Counted from the first letter of the stretch, positions 33,790 through 42,860 are shown. The stretch is 64,000 bases of DNA from Rathayibacter caricis DSM 15933 (GCF_003044275.1 NZ_PZPL01000001.1:3720001-3784000); one strand, 5' to 3'. A program made the numbers and translations. The notes: generated by a model not told the origin, from the sequence alone.

Positions 33790-36650
33790 TCCGCGGTGCC
33801 CGTCGCCTCCGATGCGGCCGCGGGCTTCTTCGCGGCCGGCTTGCGGGTGGTGGTCTTGGCGGCGGTGGTCGTCGCCGTCGTGGTCTTGGCCGCCGTGGTC
33901 TTGGCCGCCGTCGTCTTCGCCGCGGTGGTCTTGGCCGCCGTCGTCTTGGCCGCCGGCTTCTTGGCGGGTGCGCGCTTCGCGGGTGCCTTCTTGACCGGCC
34001 CCTTGGCGCGCTTGTCGGCGAGCATCTGCACGGCCTGCTCGAAGTCGATCTCCTCGATCGTCTGGCCCTTGGGGATCGTGACGTTCGTCTCGCCGTCGGT
34101 GACGTAGGCGCCGAAGCGGCCGTCGCGGATCCGGATCGGCTTGCCGCTCACCGGGTCCGCCTCGAACTCCTTCAGCGCGCTCGACGCCCGCTTCGCTCCG
34201 TACTTGGGCTGCGCGAACACCTCCAGCGCGGTGGGCAGGTCGACCTCGAAGATCTGGTCCTCGCTGGTGAGCGAGCGGCTGTCCGTGCCCTTCTTGAGGT
34301 ACGGGCCGTAGCGGCCGTTCTGAGCCGTGATCGGCTCGCCCGTCTCGGGATCCTCGCCGACCGTGCGCGGCAGGTCCAGCAGGCGGAGCGCCGTGGCCAG
34401 GTCGACCGTCGCGACGTCCATCGATTTGAAGAGGGAGGAGGTGCGCGGCTTGACGACCGCGGGCTTCTTCGCCCCGCGCTTGGCGGGGGCGGGCTCGACG
34501 ACCTCGCCCGTCGCCGGGTCTGCGGCCGTCTCGGGCTCGGGATCGACCTCGGTGACGTACGGGCCGAAGCGCCCGTCCTTCACGACGACGGTCTTCCCGG
34601 TGTCGGGGTTGCTGCCGAGCACCCGGTCGGTCTGCACCGGCGCGTCGATGAGCTCCTGCGCCTTGGCGGGAGTCAGCTCGTCGGGGGCGAGCTCGAGCGG
34701 CAGGTTGACGCGGCGCGGCGTCTCCTGTCCCTCCTCCTCGGCGACCTCGAGGTACGGGCCGTACTTGCCGATCCGCAGCGTGATGTCGTCGGTGATGCGG
34801 ATGGAGTTGATGCTCTTCGCGTCGATCTCGCCGAGGTTGTCGACGACGTTGCGGAGTCCGGGGTGCGCGCCGCCGCCGAAGTAGAAGCGGTTCAGCCAGT
34901 CGACCCGGTCCTCCTCGCCGCCGGCGATGCGGTCGAGGTCGCCCTCCATCTCGGCCGTGAAGTCGTACTCCACGAGGTCCGAGAAGAAGTCCTCGAGCAG
35001 GCGCACGACCGAGAAGGCGATCCAGTTGGGCACGAGCGCCGTGCCGCGCGGAGTGACGTATCCGCGGTCGACGATGGTCGAGATGATCGACGCGTACGTC
35101 GAGGGGCGCCCGATCCCCAGCTCTTCGAGCGACTTGACGAGGCTCGCCTCCGTGTAGCGCGGGGGCGGCGAGGTCTCGTGGCCCTTCGCCTCGACCTCGG
35201 CGACCACGAGGGACTGGCCGACCTCGAGCACGGGGAGTTTCGCGTCCTTCTCGTCGCGGGCGCCGTGGCGCTCCTCGTCGCGGCCCTCCTCGTAGGCGAG
35301 CAGGAAGCCGCGGAAGGTGATGACCGTGCCGGACGCGGTGAACTCGGCGCTGCGGGTGGTGTCGCCGGCCGGGTTCGCCTCGAGGGTGACCGTGGCGGTC
35401 GAGCCCTTGGCGTCGGCCATCTGGGAGGCGACGGTGCGCTTCCAGATGAGGTCGTAGAGGCGGTGGTCGTTGCCGCGGAGGGTGCCCGCGAGCTGGTCGG
35501 GGGTGCGGAAGGTCTCGCCGGCGGGGCGGATCGCCTCGTGCGCCTCCTGCGCGTTCTTGTTCTTGCCGGAGTAGAGGCGCGGCTTGTCGGGCACCGTCTC
35601 GGCTCCGTAGAGCGCGGTCGCCTGCGAGCGCGCCGCGGTGATCGCCTGCTGCGACAGGTTGGGCGAGTCGGTCCTCATGTAGGTGATGAAGCCGTTCTCG
35701 TACAGCGACTGCGCCACGCTCATGGTCTGGCGGGCCGAGAAGCGGAGCTTGCGCGCCGCCTCCTGCTGGAGCGTCGACGTGGTGAACGGAGCGGCGGGGC
35801 GCCGCGAGTAGGGCTTGGACTCGAGGTTGGTGACGCGCACGAGGGTCGCCGGGTTGCGCAGAGCCGTGGCCAGTGCGGTGGCGCTGGTCTCGTCGAGCAC
35901 GGTGACGTCGCTCTTGAGCTCGCCGCGGTCGTCGAAGTCGCGGCCGCTGCCGATGCGCTTGCCGTCGAGGCGCGCCAGTCGGGCGTCGAAGCCCGCCGAG
36001 GCGTCGGCCTCGGGGGCGAGCACGGTCGCGAGGTCCCAGTAGCTCGCCGAGACGAACGCGAGCCGCTCGCGCTCGCGGTCGACGACGAGGCGGGTGGCGG
36101 CCGACTGCACGCGACCGGCCGAGAGTCCGGGGCCGACCTTGCGCCAGAGCACCGGGGAGATCTCGTAGCCGTAGAGGCGGTCGAGGATCCGGCGGGTCTC
36201 CTGCGCGTCGACCAGGGAGGTGTCGATGTCGCGGGTGTTCTGGCTGGCCTTCTGGATCGCGTCCTTGGTGATCTCGTGGAAGACCATGCGGTGCACGGGG
36301 ACCTTGGGCTTGAGCTCCTCGAGGAGGTGCCACGCGATGGCCTCGCCCTCGCGGTCCTCATCCGTCGCGAGGAAGAGCTCGTCGGCGTTCTTCAGCGCCC
36401 GCTTGAGATCGGCGACCGTCTTCTTCTTCTGGTCCGACACGACGTAGTAGGGCTCGAAGCCGTTGTCGACGTCGACCGAGAACTTGCCCAGCGGGCCCTT
36501 CTTGAGCTCGGGCGGGAGGTTCTTGGGCTCGATGAGGTCGCGGATGTGACCGACGGAGGCGAGCACCTCGTACCCGTCGCCCAGGTACTGGGCGATGGTC
36601 TTGGCTTTCGCCGGCGACTCGACGATCACCAGCTTCTTCGTGCCGGACAC
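33786..36650 (-). CDS. topA: DNA topoisomerase I
   Basis: 954 residues from GTG 36650, which has GAGGAGAA upstream. Type IA topoisomerase relaxing negative supercoils. The Toprim domain shows LVIVESPAKAKTI and ATDEDREGEAIAWH. The catalytic Tyr lies in GFITYMRTDS (about 323), with PFTTSTLQQEA before it. Instead of zinc fingers the C-terminus has four actinobacterial repeats (GKYGPYLE, GRFGPYVTE, GRYGPYLKK, GRFGAYVTD) and a basic tail with at least four AAKTT units at 33841-33957. Such Lys-rich tails aid processivity in mycobacterial TopA. It heads a minus-strand series with tmk, holB, the hydrolase and TetR. Confidence 0.96.
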   Translation of the reverse strand: MSGTKKLVIVESPAKAKTIAQYLGDGYEVLASVGHIRDLIEPKNLPPELKKGPLGKFSVDVDNGFEPYYVVSDQKKKTVADLKRALKNADELFLATDEDREGEAIAWHLLEELKPKVPVHRMVFHEITKDAIQKASQNTRDIDTSLVDAQETRRILDRLYGYEISPVLWRKVGPGLSAGRVQSAATRLVVDRERERLAFVSASYWDLATVLAPEADASAGFDARLARLDGKRIGSGRDFDDRGELKSDVTVLDETSATALATALRNPATLVRVTNLESKPYSRRPAAPFTTSTLQQEAARKLRFSARQTMSVAQSLYENGFITYMRTDSPNLSQQAITAARSQATALYGAETVPDKPRLYSGKNKNAQEAHEAIRPAGETFRTPDQLAGTLRGNDHRLYDLIWKRTVASQMADAKGSTATVTLEANPAGDTTRSAEFTASGTVITFRGFLLAYEEGRDEERHGARDEKDAKLPVLEVGQSLVVAEVEAKGHETSPPPRYTEASLVKSLEELGIGRPSTYASIISTIVDRGYVTPRGTALVPNWIAFSVVRLLEDFFSDLVEYDFTAEMEGDLDRIAGGEEDRVDWLNRFYFGGGAHPGLRNVVDNLGEIDAKSINSIRITDDITLRIGKYGPYLEVAEEEGQETPRRVNLPLELAPDELTPAKAQELIDAPVQTDRVLGSNPDTGKTVVVKDGRFGPYVTEVDPEPETAADPATGEVVEPAPAKRGAKKPAVVKPRTSSLFKSMDVATVDLATALRLLDLPRTVGEDPETGEPITAQNGRYGPYLKKGTDSRSLTSEDQIFEVDLPTALEVFAQPKYGAKRASSALKEFEADPVSGKPIRIRDGRFGAYVTDGETNVTIPKGQTIEEIDFEQAVQMLADKRAKGPVKKAPAKRAPAKKPAAKTTAAKTTAAKTTAAKTTAAKTTTATTTAAKTTTRKPAAKKPAAASEATGTAE

Positions 36651-36927
36651 AGTTCTCCTCGGTTGATGCTGTCGGGTCGGACGGGCGGGCCGTCCGACGG
36701 GTCCCCGTCTGCGGGGAGGCGGTGCGCGGCGGCCGCACGGGGAACGGTGTCCCGTTCGCGTGGGCCTCGGGCGCCCGACAGGCACACCATACACACCGAG
36801 TCCGGGGACCGAGGCCCCCGCGGGTGCCGGATGAGGCTGAGAGCGGGCCCTGAGCACGCCGAACGCGAGGAGGTCCGTCGAGCCGCTCCTGGTGACGTCG
36901 CGGCCCGATCGGCGCATGATGAGGTGC

Positions 36928-37200
36928 ATGGCAACGACGCACACTCCTTCTTCCTCCCTCCGCCCGTCCGACACGCTCGCCGCGTACACGGCGAAGCTCG
37001 CGGACGGCCCTCTCGAGGGCAAGACGCTCCGCCGCCCGTACGGCGACGACGGCGCTCCCGCCGCCCGGATCGAGATCCCGACCGGCCGCGGCTCCTCCCG
37101 CTGGGTCTACCTCCTCGCCGGCTCCCTCGAGCACGACGAGGGCGCGGGGTCGCAGCCCACGGCCGCCGCCTACCGGTACCAGCGCCTCAGCTCCGACTGA
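36928..37200 (+). CDS. Small hypothetical protein
   Basis: 90 residues from the ATG at 36928, which has GATGAGG 3-9 bases upstream. In-frame ATGs at 36916 and earlier would add only a few residues. It has no signal peptide or membrane segment. The sequence LAAYTAKLADGPLEGKTLRRPYGDDG and SSRWVYLLAGSLEHD looks like a real small soluble domain but is not one I recognise. It lies divergent from topA with about 280 bases between starts, and convergent with the tad cluster. Confidence 0.55.
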   Translation: MATTHTPSSSLRPSDTLAAYTAKLADGPLEGKTLRRPYGDDGAPAARIEIPTGRGSSRWVYLLAGSLEHDEGAGSQPTAAAYRYQRLSSD

Positions 37201-37243
37201 TCCGGACGGCGGCTGACGGGTCGCCCGGGCGGCGCCCCGTCCA

Positions 37244-37621
37244 TCAGGGCGGCGGACCGGCCCTCGACCGCGCGGGCAGCGCGAGCGGACCGACGGAGAC
37301 CGAGACCGAGACGGTCGCGACTCCTCCTTCCACTGCGCACTCCGACAGCGTCGCCGAACCCGCTTCCGCCACCCGCTGAGCCTCGGTGCACGGCGCCCCG
37401 GCCAGCAGCCCGGAGGCGACGTCGGCCGCGGCGAGCGCCGCCGCGTCCGCCGCGGCCACCGCGCGCTGATGCCCGATCACACCGCCGCACCCCGCGAGCA
37501 CCGCGGCGGTGACGAGGATCGTGCCCGCCACGACACCGACGACCGCCGTCGCCGCCGAGCCGTCCTCGGCGCGGAACGCCCTTAGTAGCCGATCCCGCCG
37601 CCCCGCCACCGTACGTTTCAC
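37244..37621 (-). CDS. Rv3654c-like TadE-type pseudopilin
   Basis: 125 residues from GTG 37621. A short basic start is followed by EDGSAATAVVGVVAGTILVTAAVLAGC, a type IV pilin-like hydrophobic segment after an acidic Asp/Glu, then IGHQRAVAAADAAALAAADVASG. This matches the actinobacterial Rv3654c family next to tad genes. The GTG overlaps the TGA that would end an intact tadE reading (GTGA), which supports this start over GTG 37642. It is the last gene of the tad locus and probably encodes a minor pilin or assembly component. Confidence 0.8.
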   Translation of the reverse strand: MKRTVAGRRDRLLRAFRAEDGSAATAVVGVVAGTILVTAAVLAGCGGVIGHQRAVAAADAAALAAADVASGLLAGAPCTEAQRVAEAGSATLSECAVEGGVATVSVSVSVGPLALPARSRAGPPP

Positions 37622-37700
37622 CGGCCACCGCCCAGCGCGCACGAGCGCACCTCCACCGGCACCTCGAGCACCGGGAGCGGCCGCAGCCGGGCCGCCACGC

Positions 37701-37973
37701 TCACGCACACGAGACCCCCTCCTCCGCCACCGCGACCGCCGCCTCCGCGTCGACCCGCGCCACCGGCCCCGCGGGATCATCTCCCCGAGCGGAGGACCGG
37801 GCGCTGTCGGCCGTCGCATCCACCAGCCGCACGTACTGGGCCGACGCCGCGACCGAGCCCAGACACAGCGCCAGCACCACGACCACCGCGGGGAGGACGA
37901 CCGCCAGCTCCGCGCTCGCCGATCCGTCCTCCTCCGCCGCTCGCCGCACCGCCCTGCCGGCGCGGCCCCTCAT
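37701..37973 (-). CDS. TadE-like minor pilin, apparently frameshifted
   Basis: As read, 90 residues ending EEGVSCA. The start overlaps the DUF4244 stop (ATGA). After basic residues comes EEDGSASAELAVVLPAVVVVLALCLGSV, the TadE transmembrane segment with its acidic residue, then YVRLVDATADSARSSARGDD. The stop falls just after a run of five G (37715-37719, coding strand). Adding one G would extend the protein by about 30 residues in frame (GGLVCVSVAARLRPLP ... VRSCALGGGR) to a TGA at 37618, exactly overlapping the next start. So the gene is either newly broken or carries a sequencing error. The TadE identity itself is solid. Confidence 0.8.
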   Translation of the reverse strand: MRGRAGRAVRRAAEEDGSASAELAVVLPAVVVVLALCLGSVAASAQYVRLVDATADSARSSARGDDPAGPVARVDAEAAVAVAEEGVSCA

Positions 37974-38188
37974 CCGCCGGACGTCAGCGCGCGGGTGACG
38001 AGGTCGGTCAGGATCCCGCGCACCTCGTCCCCCTTGAGGATCACCACCAGCAGACCCGCGAAGCCGACCGCGGCCATCGTCGCGATCGCGTACTCGGCGG
38101 TCGCCGATCCCTCCTCCTCCGCCACGAGCCGGCGCAGCCCCGGCCGCGCCGCGCCCACCGGTGCTCCCCTACCGTCGAACCCGTTCAT
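37970..38188 (-). CDS. DUF4244 Flp-pilin-like protein
   Basis: 72 residues from ATG 38188, with GGAGAG upstream; earlier in-frame starts add non-family sequence. The central EEEGSATAEYAIATMAAVGFAGLLVVIL is the DUF4244 signature, close to Flp pilins: acidic Glu residues, then a pilin-like hydrophobic helix. In actinobacterial tad loci this is the likely major pilin subunit. A prepilin peptidase is not present in this window. It is followed by tadE with a four-base overlap. Confidence 0.85.
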   Translation of the reverse strand: MNGFDGRGAPVGAARPGLRRLVAEEEGSATAEYAIATMAAVGFAGLLVVILKGDEVRGILTDLVTRALTSGG

Positions 38189-38317
38189 CTCTCCTGCTCC
38201 GTTCCCGCCCCGTGCTGTGCCCCTCACCACGAGCATCGCCGGGTCCTCCGACCCGCACGCAGCCGATCGACCGATCGGTGGAGAGCGCGGTTCGATGCCG
38301 CCTGGGGAGGAGCCCGC

Positions 38318-39319
38318 TCACCGCGTGACGTCGAAGGTCGAGAGCAGCACGGACACGATCATCGGAGCGACGCCCAGCAGCAGGAAGGCGGGCAGCACGC
38401 ACACGCCCAGCGGCAGCATCAGGGTCACCCCGAGTCGCGCGGCCCGCTCCCGGGCACGACCCGCGGCCCGCACCCGTACCAGCGCCGCCTCGCTGCGCAG
38501 CAGCCGCCCCGCGGGCACTCCGGCGCCGGTCGACAGCGCGAGGATCGCCTCCGCGGCCTCGAGCGCTCGGGCGTCCGGAGGCAGTCCGCACTCGGCCAGC
38601 GCCGCCAGCACGCGCGCTCGGGCCGCGTCGACGGACCCTCCTCCGGCGAGCGCGACCGCGAGCAGGTCGAGCGCGAGGCCCGGAGCCGCCTCCCCCGGGT
38701 CCGCTCCGCGCACCAGACGGCGGGTCCACGCCTGCGCGAGCACCATCAGAGCCGCTCCCCCGGCGAGGCAGACGAGCCCGGGCACCGTGCCCACGAGCAC
38801 CCCGACCACGTCGAACCCCAGGAGCACCCCGAAGCCCAGCGCCACGAGCGGCAGCACACCGACCACCCGCCCGGTCGCCGCGGGTCCCGCGAGCGCCACG
38901 TCGATGTCGCGGCGCGCCCGCCCCGTCTCGCGCATCGACTCCGCCAGCTCGGTCAGCGCAGCAGCCACCGGAGCCCCGGAGTCGGCGGCCACCCGCCAGC
39001 ACGCGGCGAGGGACGCCCAGGCCGTCGCCTCACCACCGTCCCGGGTAAGCCGCCGACCGCGGCGACGGACGCCGGATCGACGCGACTCCGGAACCCCGCG
39101 CAGGAGCGCCTCCGTCGCATCACCGCCGCGAGCCGCCTCGAGCGCGACCGAGCGGAGCAGCCGCCTCCGTCGAGCCGCACCCGGTGGGCCCGCCGCACCC
39201 GAGGGGTCGGCTTCGGCCAGATGGGTCAGCGCGGAGGCGGGAGCCACCCCCGCAGCGAGCAGGACCGACAGCCGGTGCACGACGGCCGCGACCTCGTCCA
39301 GCCCGTCCGCGCTCCTCAC
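38318..39319 (-). CDS. Type II secretion F family protein, TadB/TadC-like
   Basis: 333 residues from GTG 39319, overlapping the cpaF stop (GTGA). It is the inner-membrane platform of the Flp pilus machine. The N-terminal helices include DEVAAVVHRLSVLLAAGVAPASALTHLA. There are two membrane blocks (GVLPLVALGFGVLLGFDVVGVLVG, and the last 40 residues beginning LGVTLMLPLGVCVLPAFLLLGVAP), with T2SSF-type helices between them. Only one such gene is seen, whereas many tad loci have separate tadB and tadC; the length suggests a merged or single-copy version. Confidence 0.85.
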   Translation of the reverse strand: MRSADGLDEVAAVVHRLSVLLAAGVAPASALTHLAEADPSGAAGPPGAARRRRLLRSVALEAARGGDATEALLRGVPESRRSGVRRRGRRLTRDGGEATAWASLAACWRVAADSGAPVAAALTELAESMRETGRARRDIDVALAGPAATGRVVGVLPLVALGFGVLLGFDVVGVLVGTVPGLVCLAGGAALMVLAQAWTRRLVRGADPGEAAPGLALDLLAVALAGGGSVDAARARVLAALAECGLPPDARALEAAEAILALSTGAGVPAGRLLRSEAALVRVRAAGRARERAARLGVTLMLPLGVCVLPAFLLLGVAPMIVSVLLSTFDVTR

Positions 39320-40356
39320 GGTGCCGACCGGGCCCGGGCGGGCAGCGTCCCCTCGGCGATCCGCAGCCGTCCGGAGTCGTCCAGAGCGAAACACCCCCAG
39401 GACGCCAGGCGACGGCGCCCGCCCCGGCGCTCGAGGTGCAGCACGAGATCGAGCGCACTCACCGCCTGGCGCGCGACGGCGTCCGGTCCCATCCCGGCGA
39501 GCGCACCGAGCGCCTCGAGCCGCGACGGCACGTCGGCGAGCGAGTTCGCGTGCACCGTCCCCGCCCCGCCGTCGTGGCCGGTGTTCAGCGCCGAGAGCAG
39601 CTCCCGCAGCTCCGCCCCGCGGCACTCGCCCAGGACGAGGCGGTCCGGCCGCATCCGCAGCGCTTCGCGCACGAGCCGGTCGAGTCCGACGCCGCCCGCC
39701 CCCTCGAGGTTGGGCTGTCGCGACTCGAGCGAGACGACGTGCGGATGCGCGGGCCGCAGCTCCCCCACGTCCTCGATCGCGATGATGCGCTCGTGCGTCG
39801 GCGCGCACCCCAGCAGCGCTCCGAGCAGCGTCGTCTTCCCGGAGCCGCCCGCCCCCGAGACGAGCAGGTTCCACCGCGACGCGACCGCGCGGCCGAGGAG
39901 GGCGCGACCGGAGTCGTCCATCATCCCCGCCGCCTGCAGCTGCTCGAGGCTCCACGCCTCGGCCCTCGGGACGCGCACCGAGATCAGGGCCCCCACCGTG
40001 GCCACCGGAGGGAGCACCACGTGCACGCGGACGCCGTGCCGCAGCCGCACGTCGACGCACGGGCTCGCCTCGTCGACGTGCCGGCCGCCCGCGGCGACGA
40101 GGGACACGGCCAGACGCCGCGCACCCGTCGCGTCGAGCGACCAGGTCGGCTCGCGCACCGCCCCCTGGCCGCGGTCCACCCAGAGCCCGGCTCCGCCGTT
40201 GACGAAGAGGTCGGTGACGGCCGGATCGGCGGCGAACGGCGCCAGGAGCCCGAGGGCGGCCGCTCCCGGCCGGACGGGAGGAGGGGCCGGCGCAGGGGCC
40301 GCGGGCGGCTCCCTGCGGAACTCGGCAGGGACGAGGGGCACGAAGTCGGCGATCAT
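39316..40356 (-). CDS. cpaF: TadA/CpaF family secretion ATPase
   Basis: 346 residues. A VirB11-type ATPase powering pilus assembly. Features are DPAVTDLFVNGG, the Walker A GAGGSGKTTLLG (about 168-178), IEDVGELRPAHPHVVSLE (Asp box), RMRPDRLVLGECRGAE (Walker B region) and TGHDGGAGTVHANSL with the conserved His. The length is short of the typical 400-450 because the N-terminal extension is reduced. It is the first protein gene after the 6C RNA, with about 145 bases between the RNA terminator and its start. No ssd/CpaE-like gene precedes it, unlike the mycobacterial order. Confidence 0.92.
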   Translation of the reverse strand: MIADFVPLVPAEFRREPPAAPAPAPPPVRPGAAALGLLAPFAADPAVTDLFVNGGAGLWVDRGQGAVREPTWSLDATGARRLAVSLVAAGGRHVDEASPCVDVRLRHGVRVHVVLPPVATVGALISVRVPRAEAWSLEQLQAAGMMDDSGRALLGRAVASRWNLLVSGAGGSGKTTLLGALLGCAPTHERIIAIEDVGELRPAHPHVVSLESRQPNLEGAGGVGLDRLVREALRMRPDRLVLGECRGAELRELLSALNTGHDGGAGTVHANSLADVPSRLEALGALAGMGPDAVARQAVSALDLVLHLERRGGRRRLASWGCFALDDSGRLRIAEGTLPARARSAP

Positions 40357-40499
40357 CCGGGCACGCTAGGCGCGCACGCACTCCCGCCGACGGCGCAGCA
40401 CCCGGATCGGTGGAGACGCCCGCGATCGAGGGGCTGGGGAGGAACGAAAGGCGGACGAGCCCGAGAGGCCCACCTCCGCGAGCCCGAGCTCCAGCGGCG

Positions 40500-40630
40500 A
40501 CACGGCCCGGGGTCCTGCACGGGCCGTTAAGAGAAGGGGGCGGCACCCATTGGGGGGAACAGGTGCCGCCTCGGCGGCGCGGGATTGGGGGGAATCACAT
40601 GCGCCGCTGAGCCGAAGTTCATTCGGCCGT
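40500..40630 (-). ncRNA. 6C RNA
   Basis: On the minus strand two adjacent hairpins each expose a loop containing TTCCCCCCAAT: first GCGGCGC/GCGCCGC around 40574-40607, then GGCGGCACC/GGTGCCGCC at 40539-40570. Paired stem-loops with six or more C are the definition of the actinobacterial 6C RNA. A short CCGAA/TTCGG hairpin lies at the 5' side, and ACGGCCC/GGGCCGT (40502-40527) forms a terminator. The 6C RNA of mycobacteria (B11) also sits at the head of the tad locus, as here. It probably acts by pairing its C-rich loops with G-rich ribosome binding sites. Confidence 0.93.
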
Positions 40631-40635
40631 ATGTA

Positions 40636-40664
40636 AGAGTACGTGACCGCGGCCGAAACGCCAA
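40636..40664 (-). promoter_or_regulatory. Promoter of the 6C RNA
   Basis: On the minus strand TTGGCG (40659-40664), 17 bases, TACTCT (40636-40641) form a good vegetative promoter, predicting a start near 40629, directly before the 6C hairpins. Confidence 0.75.
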
Positions 40665-40816
40665 CCCCCGATTTCCGACCCGTTCGGGGGCACGCCGACC
40701 ACCACCGGGCACACCTCCCCGGCACACGCCCGGCCCCGCCTCCCCCGCGCGCTACGGTGGAGCGAGATCGGCCGGCAGCGGCCGTGCAGGCGCACTCGCG
40801 AAGGAGCGAATCGCAG

Positions 40817-42823
40817 ATGACCACTCCCCCCGACGACGTCGTGATCCCGGGTTCCGAGACCATCGACAACCTCCTCCACGAGACCCGCCGGTTCCCTCCC
40901 CCCGCCGACTTCGCAGAGAACGCCGTCGCCACCGCCGACCTCTACGACGAGGCGGCCGCCGACCGTCTCGCGTTCTGGGCCGCGCGCAGCCGCGAGCTGC
41001 TGCACTGGCACCGCCCGTTCACGCGGACCCTCGACTGGAGCGACCCGCCCTTCGCGAAGTGGTTCGACGACGGCGAGCTGAACGTCGCCTACAACTGCCT
41101 CGACCGCCACGTGCTCGCCGGCCACGGCGACCGGGTCGCGATCCACTGGGAGGGCGAGCCCGGCGACACCCGCACCCTCACCTACGCGCAGCTCACCGCC
41201 GAGGTGAAGCGCGCCGCCAACCTGCTGACCAGCCTCGGCGTGCACGCGGGCGACCGCGTCGCGATCTACCTGCCGATGATCCCGGAGGCGGTCGTCGCGA
41301 TGCTCGCCGTCGCGCGGATCGGTGCGGTCCACTCCGTCGTCTTCGGCGGCTTCAGCGCCGAGAGCCTGCGGGCGCGCATCGACGACGCGGAGGCGAAGCT
41401 CGTCATCACCGCCGACGGCGGCTGGCGCAAGGGCTCGGTCTTCCCGCTCAAGCCCGCCGTCGACGCCGCCCTCGCGATCGGCGGGGACGACTCCCCCTCC
41501 ACGGTCGAGCACGTGCTCGTCGTGCAGCGCGGCGGCAACACGGTCGATTGGCGCGACGGCCGCGACCTCTGGTGGCACGAGGAGATCGTCGCGGTCGACG
41601 CCGACCACACGGCCCGCGCGTTCCCCGCCGAGCAGCCCCTCTTCATCCTCTACACGAGCGGCACCACCGGGAAGCCCAAGGGCATCCTGCACACCAGCGG
41701 CGGCTACCTGACCCAGGTCGCCTACACGCACCGCTCGGTGTTCGACCTGCACCCCGAGACCGACGTCTACTGGTCGACAGCCGATGTCGGCTGGATCACC
41801 GGGCACAGCTACGTCGTCTACGGGCCGCTGGCCAACGGAGCGACGCAGGTGATGTACGAGGGCACCCCCGACACCCCGCACACCGGCCGCTGGTGGGAGA
41901 TCGTCGAGAAGTACGGCGTGACGATCCTCTACGCCGCGCCCACGGCGATCCGCTCGTTCATGAAGCTCGGCCGCCAGATCCCGCAGCGCTTCGACCTCTC
42001 GAGCCTCCGGCTGCTCGGATCGGTGGGCGAGCCGATCAACCCGGAGGCGTGGGTCTGGTACCGCGACGTCATCGGCGGCGGCCGCACGCCCATCGTCGAC
42101 ACGTGGTGGCAGACCGAGACCGGGGCGATCATGGTGTCGCCCCTCCCGGGCGTGACGACGCTCAAACCGGGCTCGGCGCAGGTGCCGCTGCCCGGCGTCT
42201 CGATCGACGTCGTCGACGAGTCCGGCCGCTCGGTCGGCCAGGACTCGGGCGGCCTGCTCGTGATCACGGAGCCGTGGCCCGCGATGCTGCGCGGCATCTG
42301 GGGCGATCCCGAGCGCTACGTCGAGACCTACTGGTCGAAGTTCGGCGACCGGTACTTCGCCGGCGACGGCGCGCGCCGGGACCGCGACGGCGACCTCTGG
42401 CTGCTCGGGCGCGTCGACGACGTGATGAACGTGTCGGGACACCGGCTCTCGACCGCCGAGATCGAGTCGGCGCTCGTCTCGCACCCTGTCGTGGCCGAGG
42501 CCGCGGTCGTCGGAGCGGCGGACGAGGCGACCGGCCAGGCCGTCGTCGCGTTCGTGATCGCGAAGGCGAGCCAGGCGGAGTCGCTGGCGGGCGGCCACGA
42601 CGAGCTCGTGGCGACCCTCAAGGCGCACGTCGCCGAGCACATCGGAGCGATCGCTCGCCCGAAGCGCATCCTGATCGTGCAGGAGCTGCCCAAGACCCGC
42701 TCGGGCAAGATCATGCGCCGCCTCCTGCGCGACGTCGCGGAGGGACGGGCCGTCGGCGACACGACGACGCTCGCCGACACGCAGGTGATGACCGTCATCT
42801 CGTCCGCGATCGCCGCGGAGTGA
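40817..42823 (+). CDS. acs: Acetyl-CoA synthetase
   Basis: 668 residues from the ATG at 40817 (AAGGAG 10 bases upstream); the frame is open further back but with no homology. It makes acetyl-CoA from acetate, ATP and CoA through acetyl-adenylate. Visible motifs are [11 protein letters not shown] (ATP loop), [24 protein letters not shown] and the C-terminal [11 protein letters not shown], whose Lys (about 631) is the usual site of regulatory acetylation. Length and N-terminal domain match Acs rather than medium-chain ligases. It stands alone, divergent from the 6C RNA/tad unit and ending inside a strong terminator. Confidence 0.96.
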   Translation: MTTPPDDVVIPGSETIDNLLHETRRFPPPADFAENAVATADLYDEAAADRLAFWAARSRELLHWHRPFTRTLDWSDPPFAKWFDDGELNVAYNCLDRHVLAGHGDRVAIHWEGEPGDTRTLTYAQLTAEVKRAANLLTSLGVHAGDRVAIYLPMIPEAVVAMLAVARIGAVHSVVFGGFSAESLRARIDDAEAKLVITADGGWRKGSVFPLKPAVDAALAIGGDDSPSTVEHVLVVQRGGNTVDWRDGRDLWWHEEIVAVDADHTARAFPAEQPLFILYTSGTTGKPKGILHTSGGYLTQVAYTHRSVFDLHPETDVYWSTADVGWITGHSYVVYGPLANGATQVMYEGTPDTPHTGRWWEIVEKYGVTILYAAPTAIRSFMKLGRQIPQRFDLSSLRLLGSVGEPINPEAWVWYRDVIGGGRTPIVDTWWQTETGAIMVSPLPGVTTLKPGSAQVPLPGVSIDVVDESGRSVGQDSGGLLVITEPWPAMLRGIWGDPERYVETYWSKFGDRYFAGDGARRDRDGDLWLLGRVDDVMNVSGHRLSTAEIESALVSHPVVAEAAVVGAADEATGQAVVAFVIAKASQAESLAGGHDELVATLKAHVAEHIGAIARPKRILIVQELPKTRSGKIMRRLLRDVAEGRAVGDTTTLADTQVMTVISSAIAAE

Positions 42824-42860
42824 GTGCGGTGCCCGGGGGCTCCCCCGGGCACCGCACTCA
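42821..42860. terminator. Perfect 19-bp bidirectional terminator
   Basis: TGAGTGCGGTGCCCGGGGG (42821-42839) pairs perfectly with 42842-42860 around a two-base loop. The left arm begins with the acs stop codon, and the right arm abuts the ridA stop codon (42861-42863, minus strand). The whole intergenic space between two convergent genes is the hairpin. Confidence 0.9.

Noticed and set aside
40410..40610. A 66-codon plus-strand gene ending HWGEQVPPRRRGIGGNHMRR
   Set aside because: The apparent repeat in its 3' part is the complement of the two 6C RNA loops. The structure and minus-strand promoter explain the sequence better.
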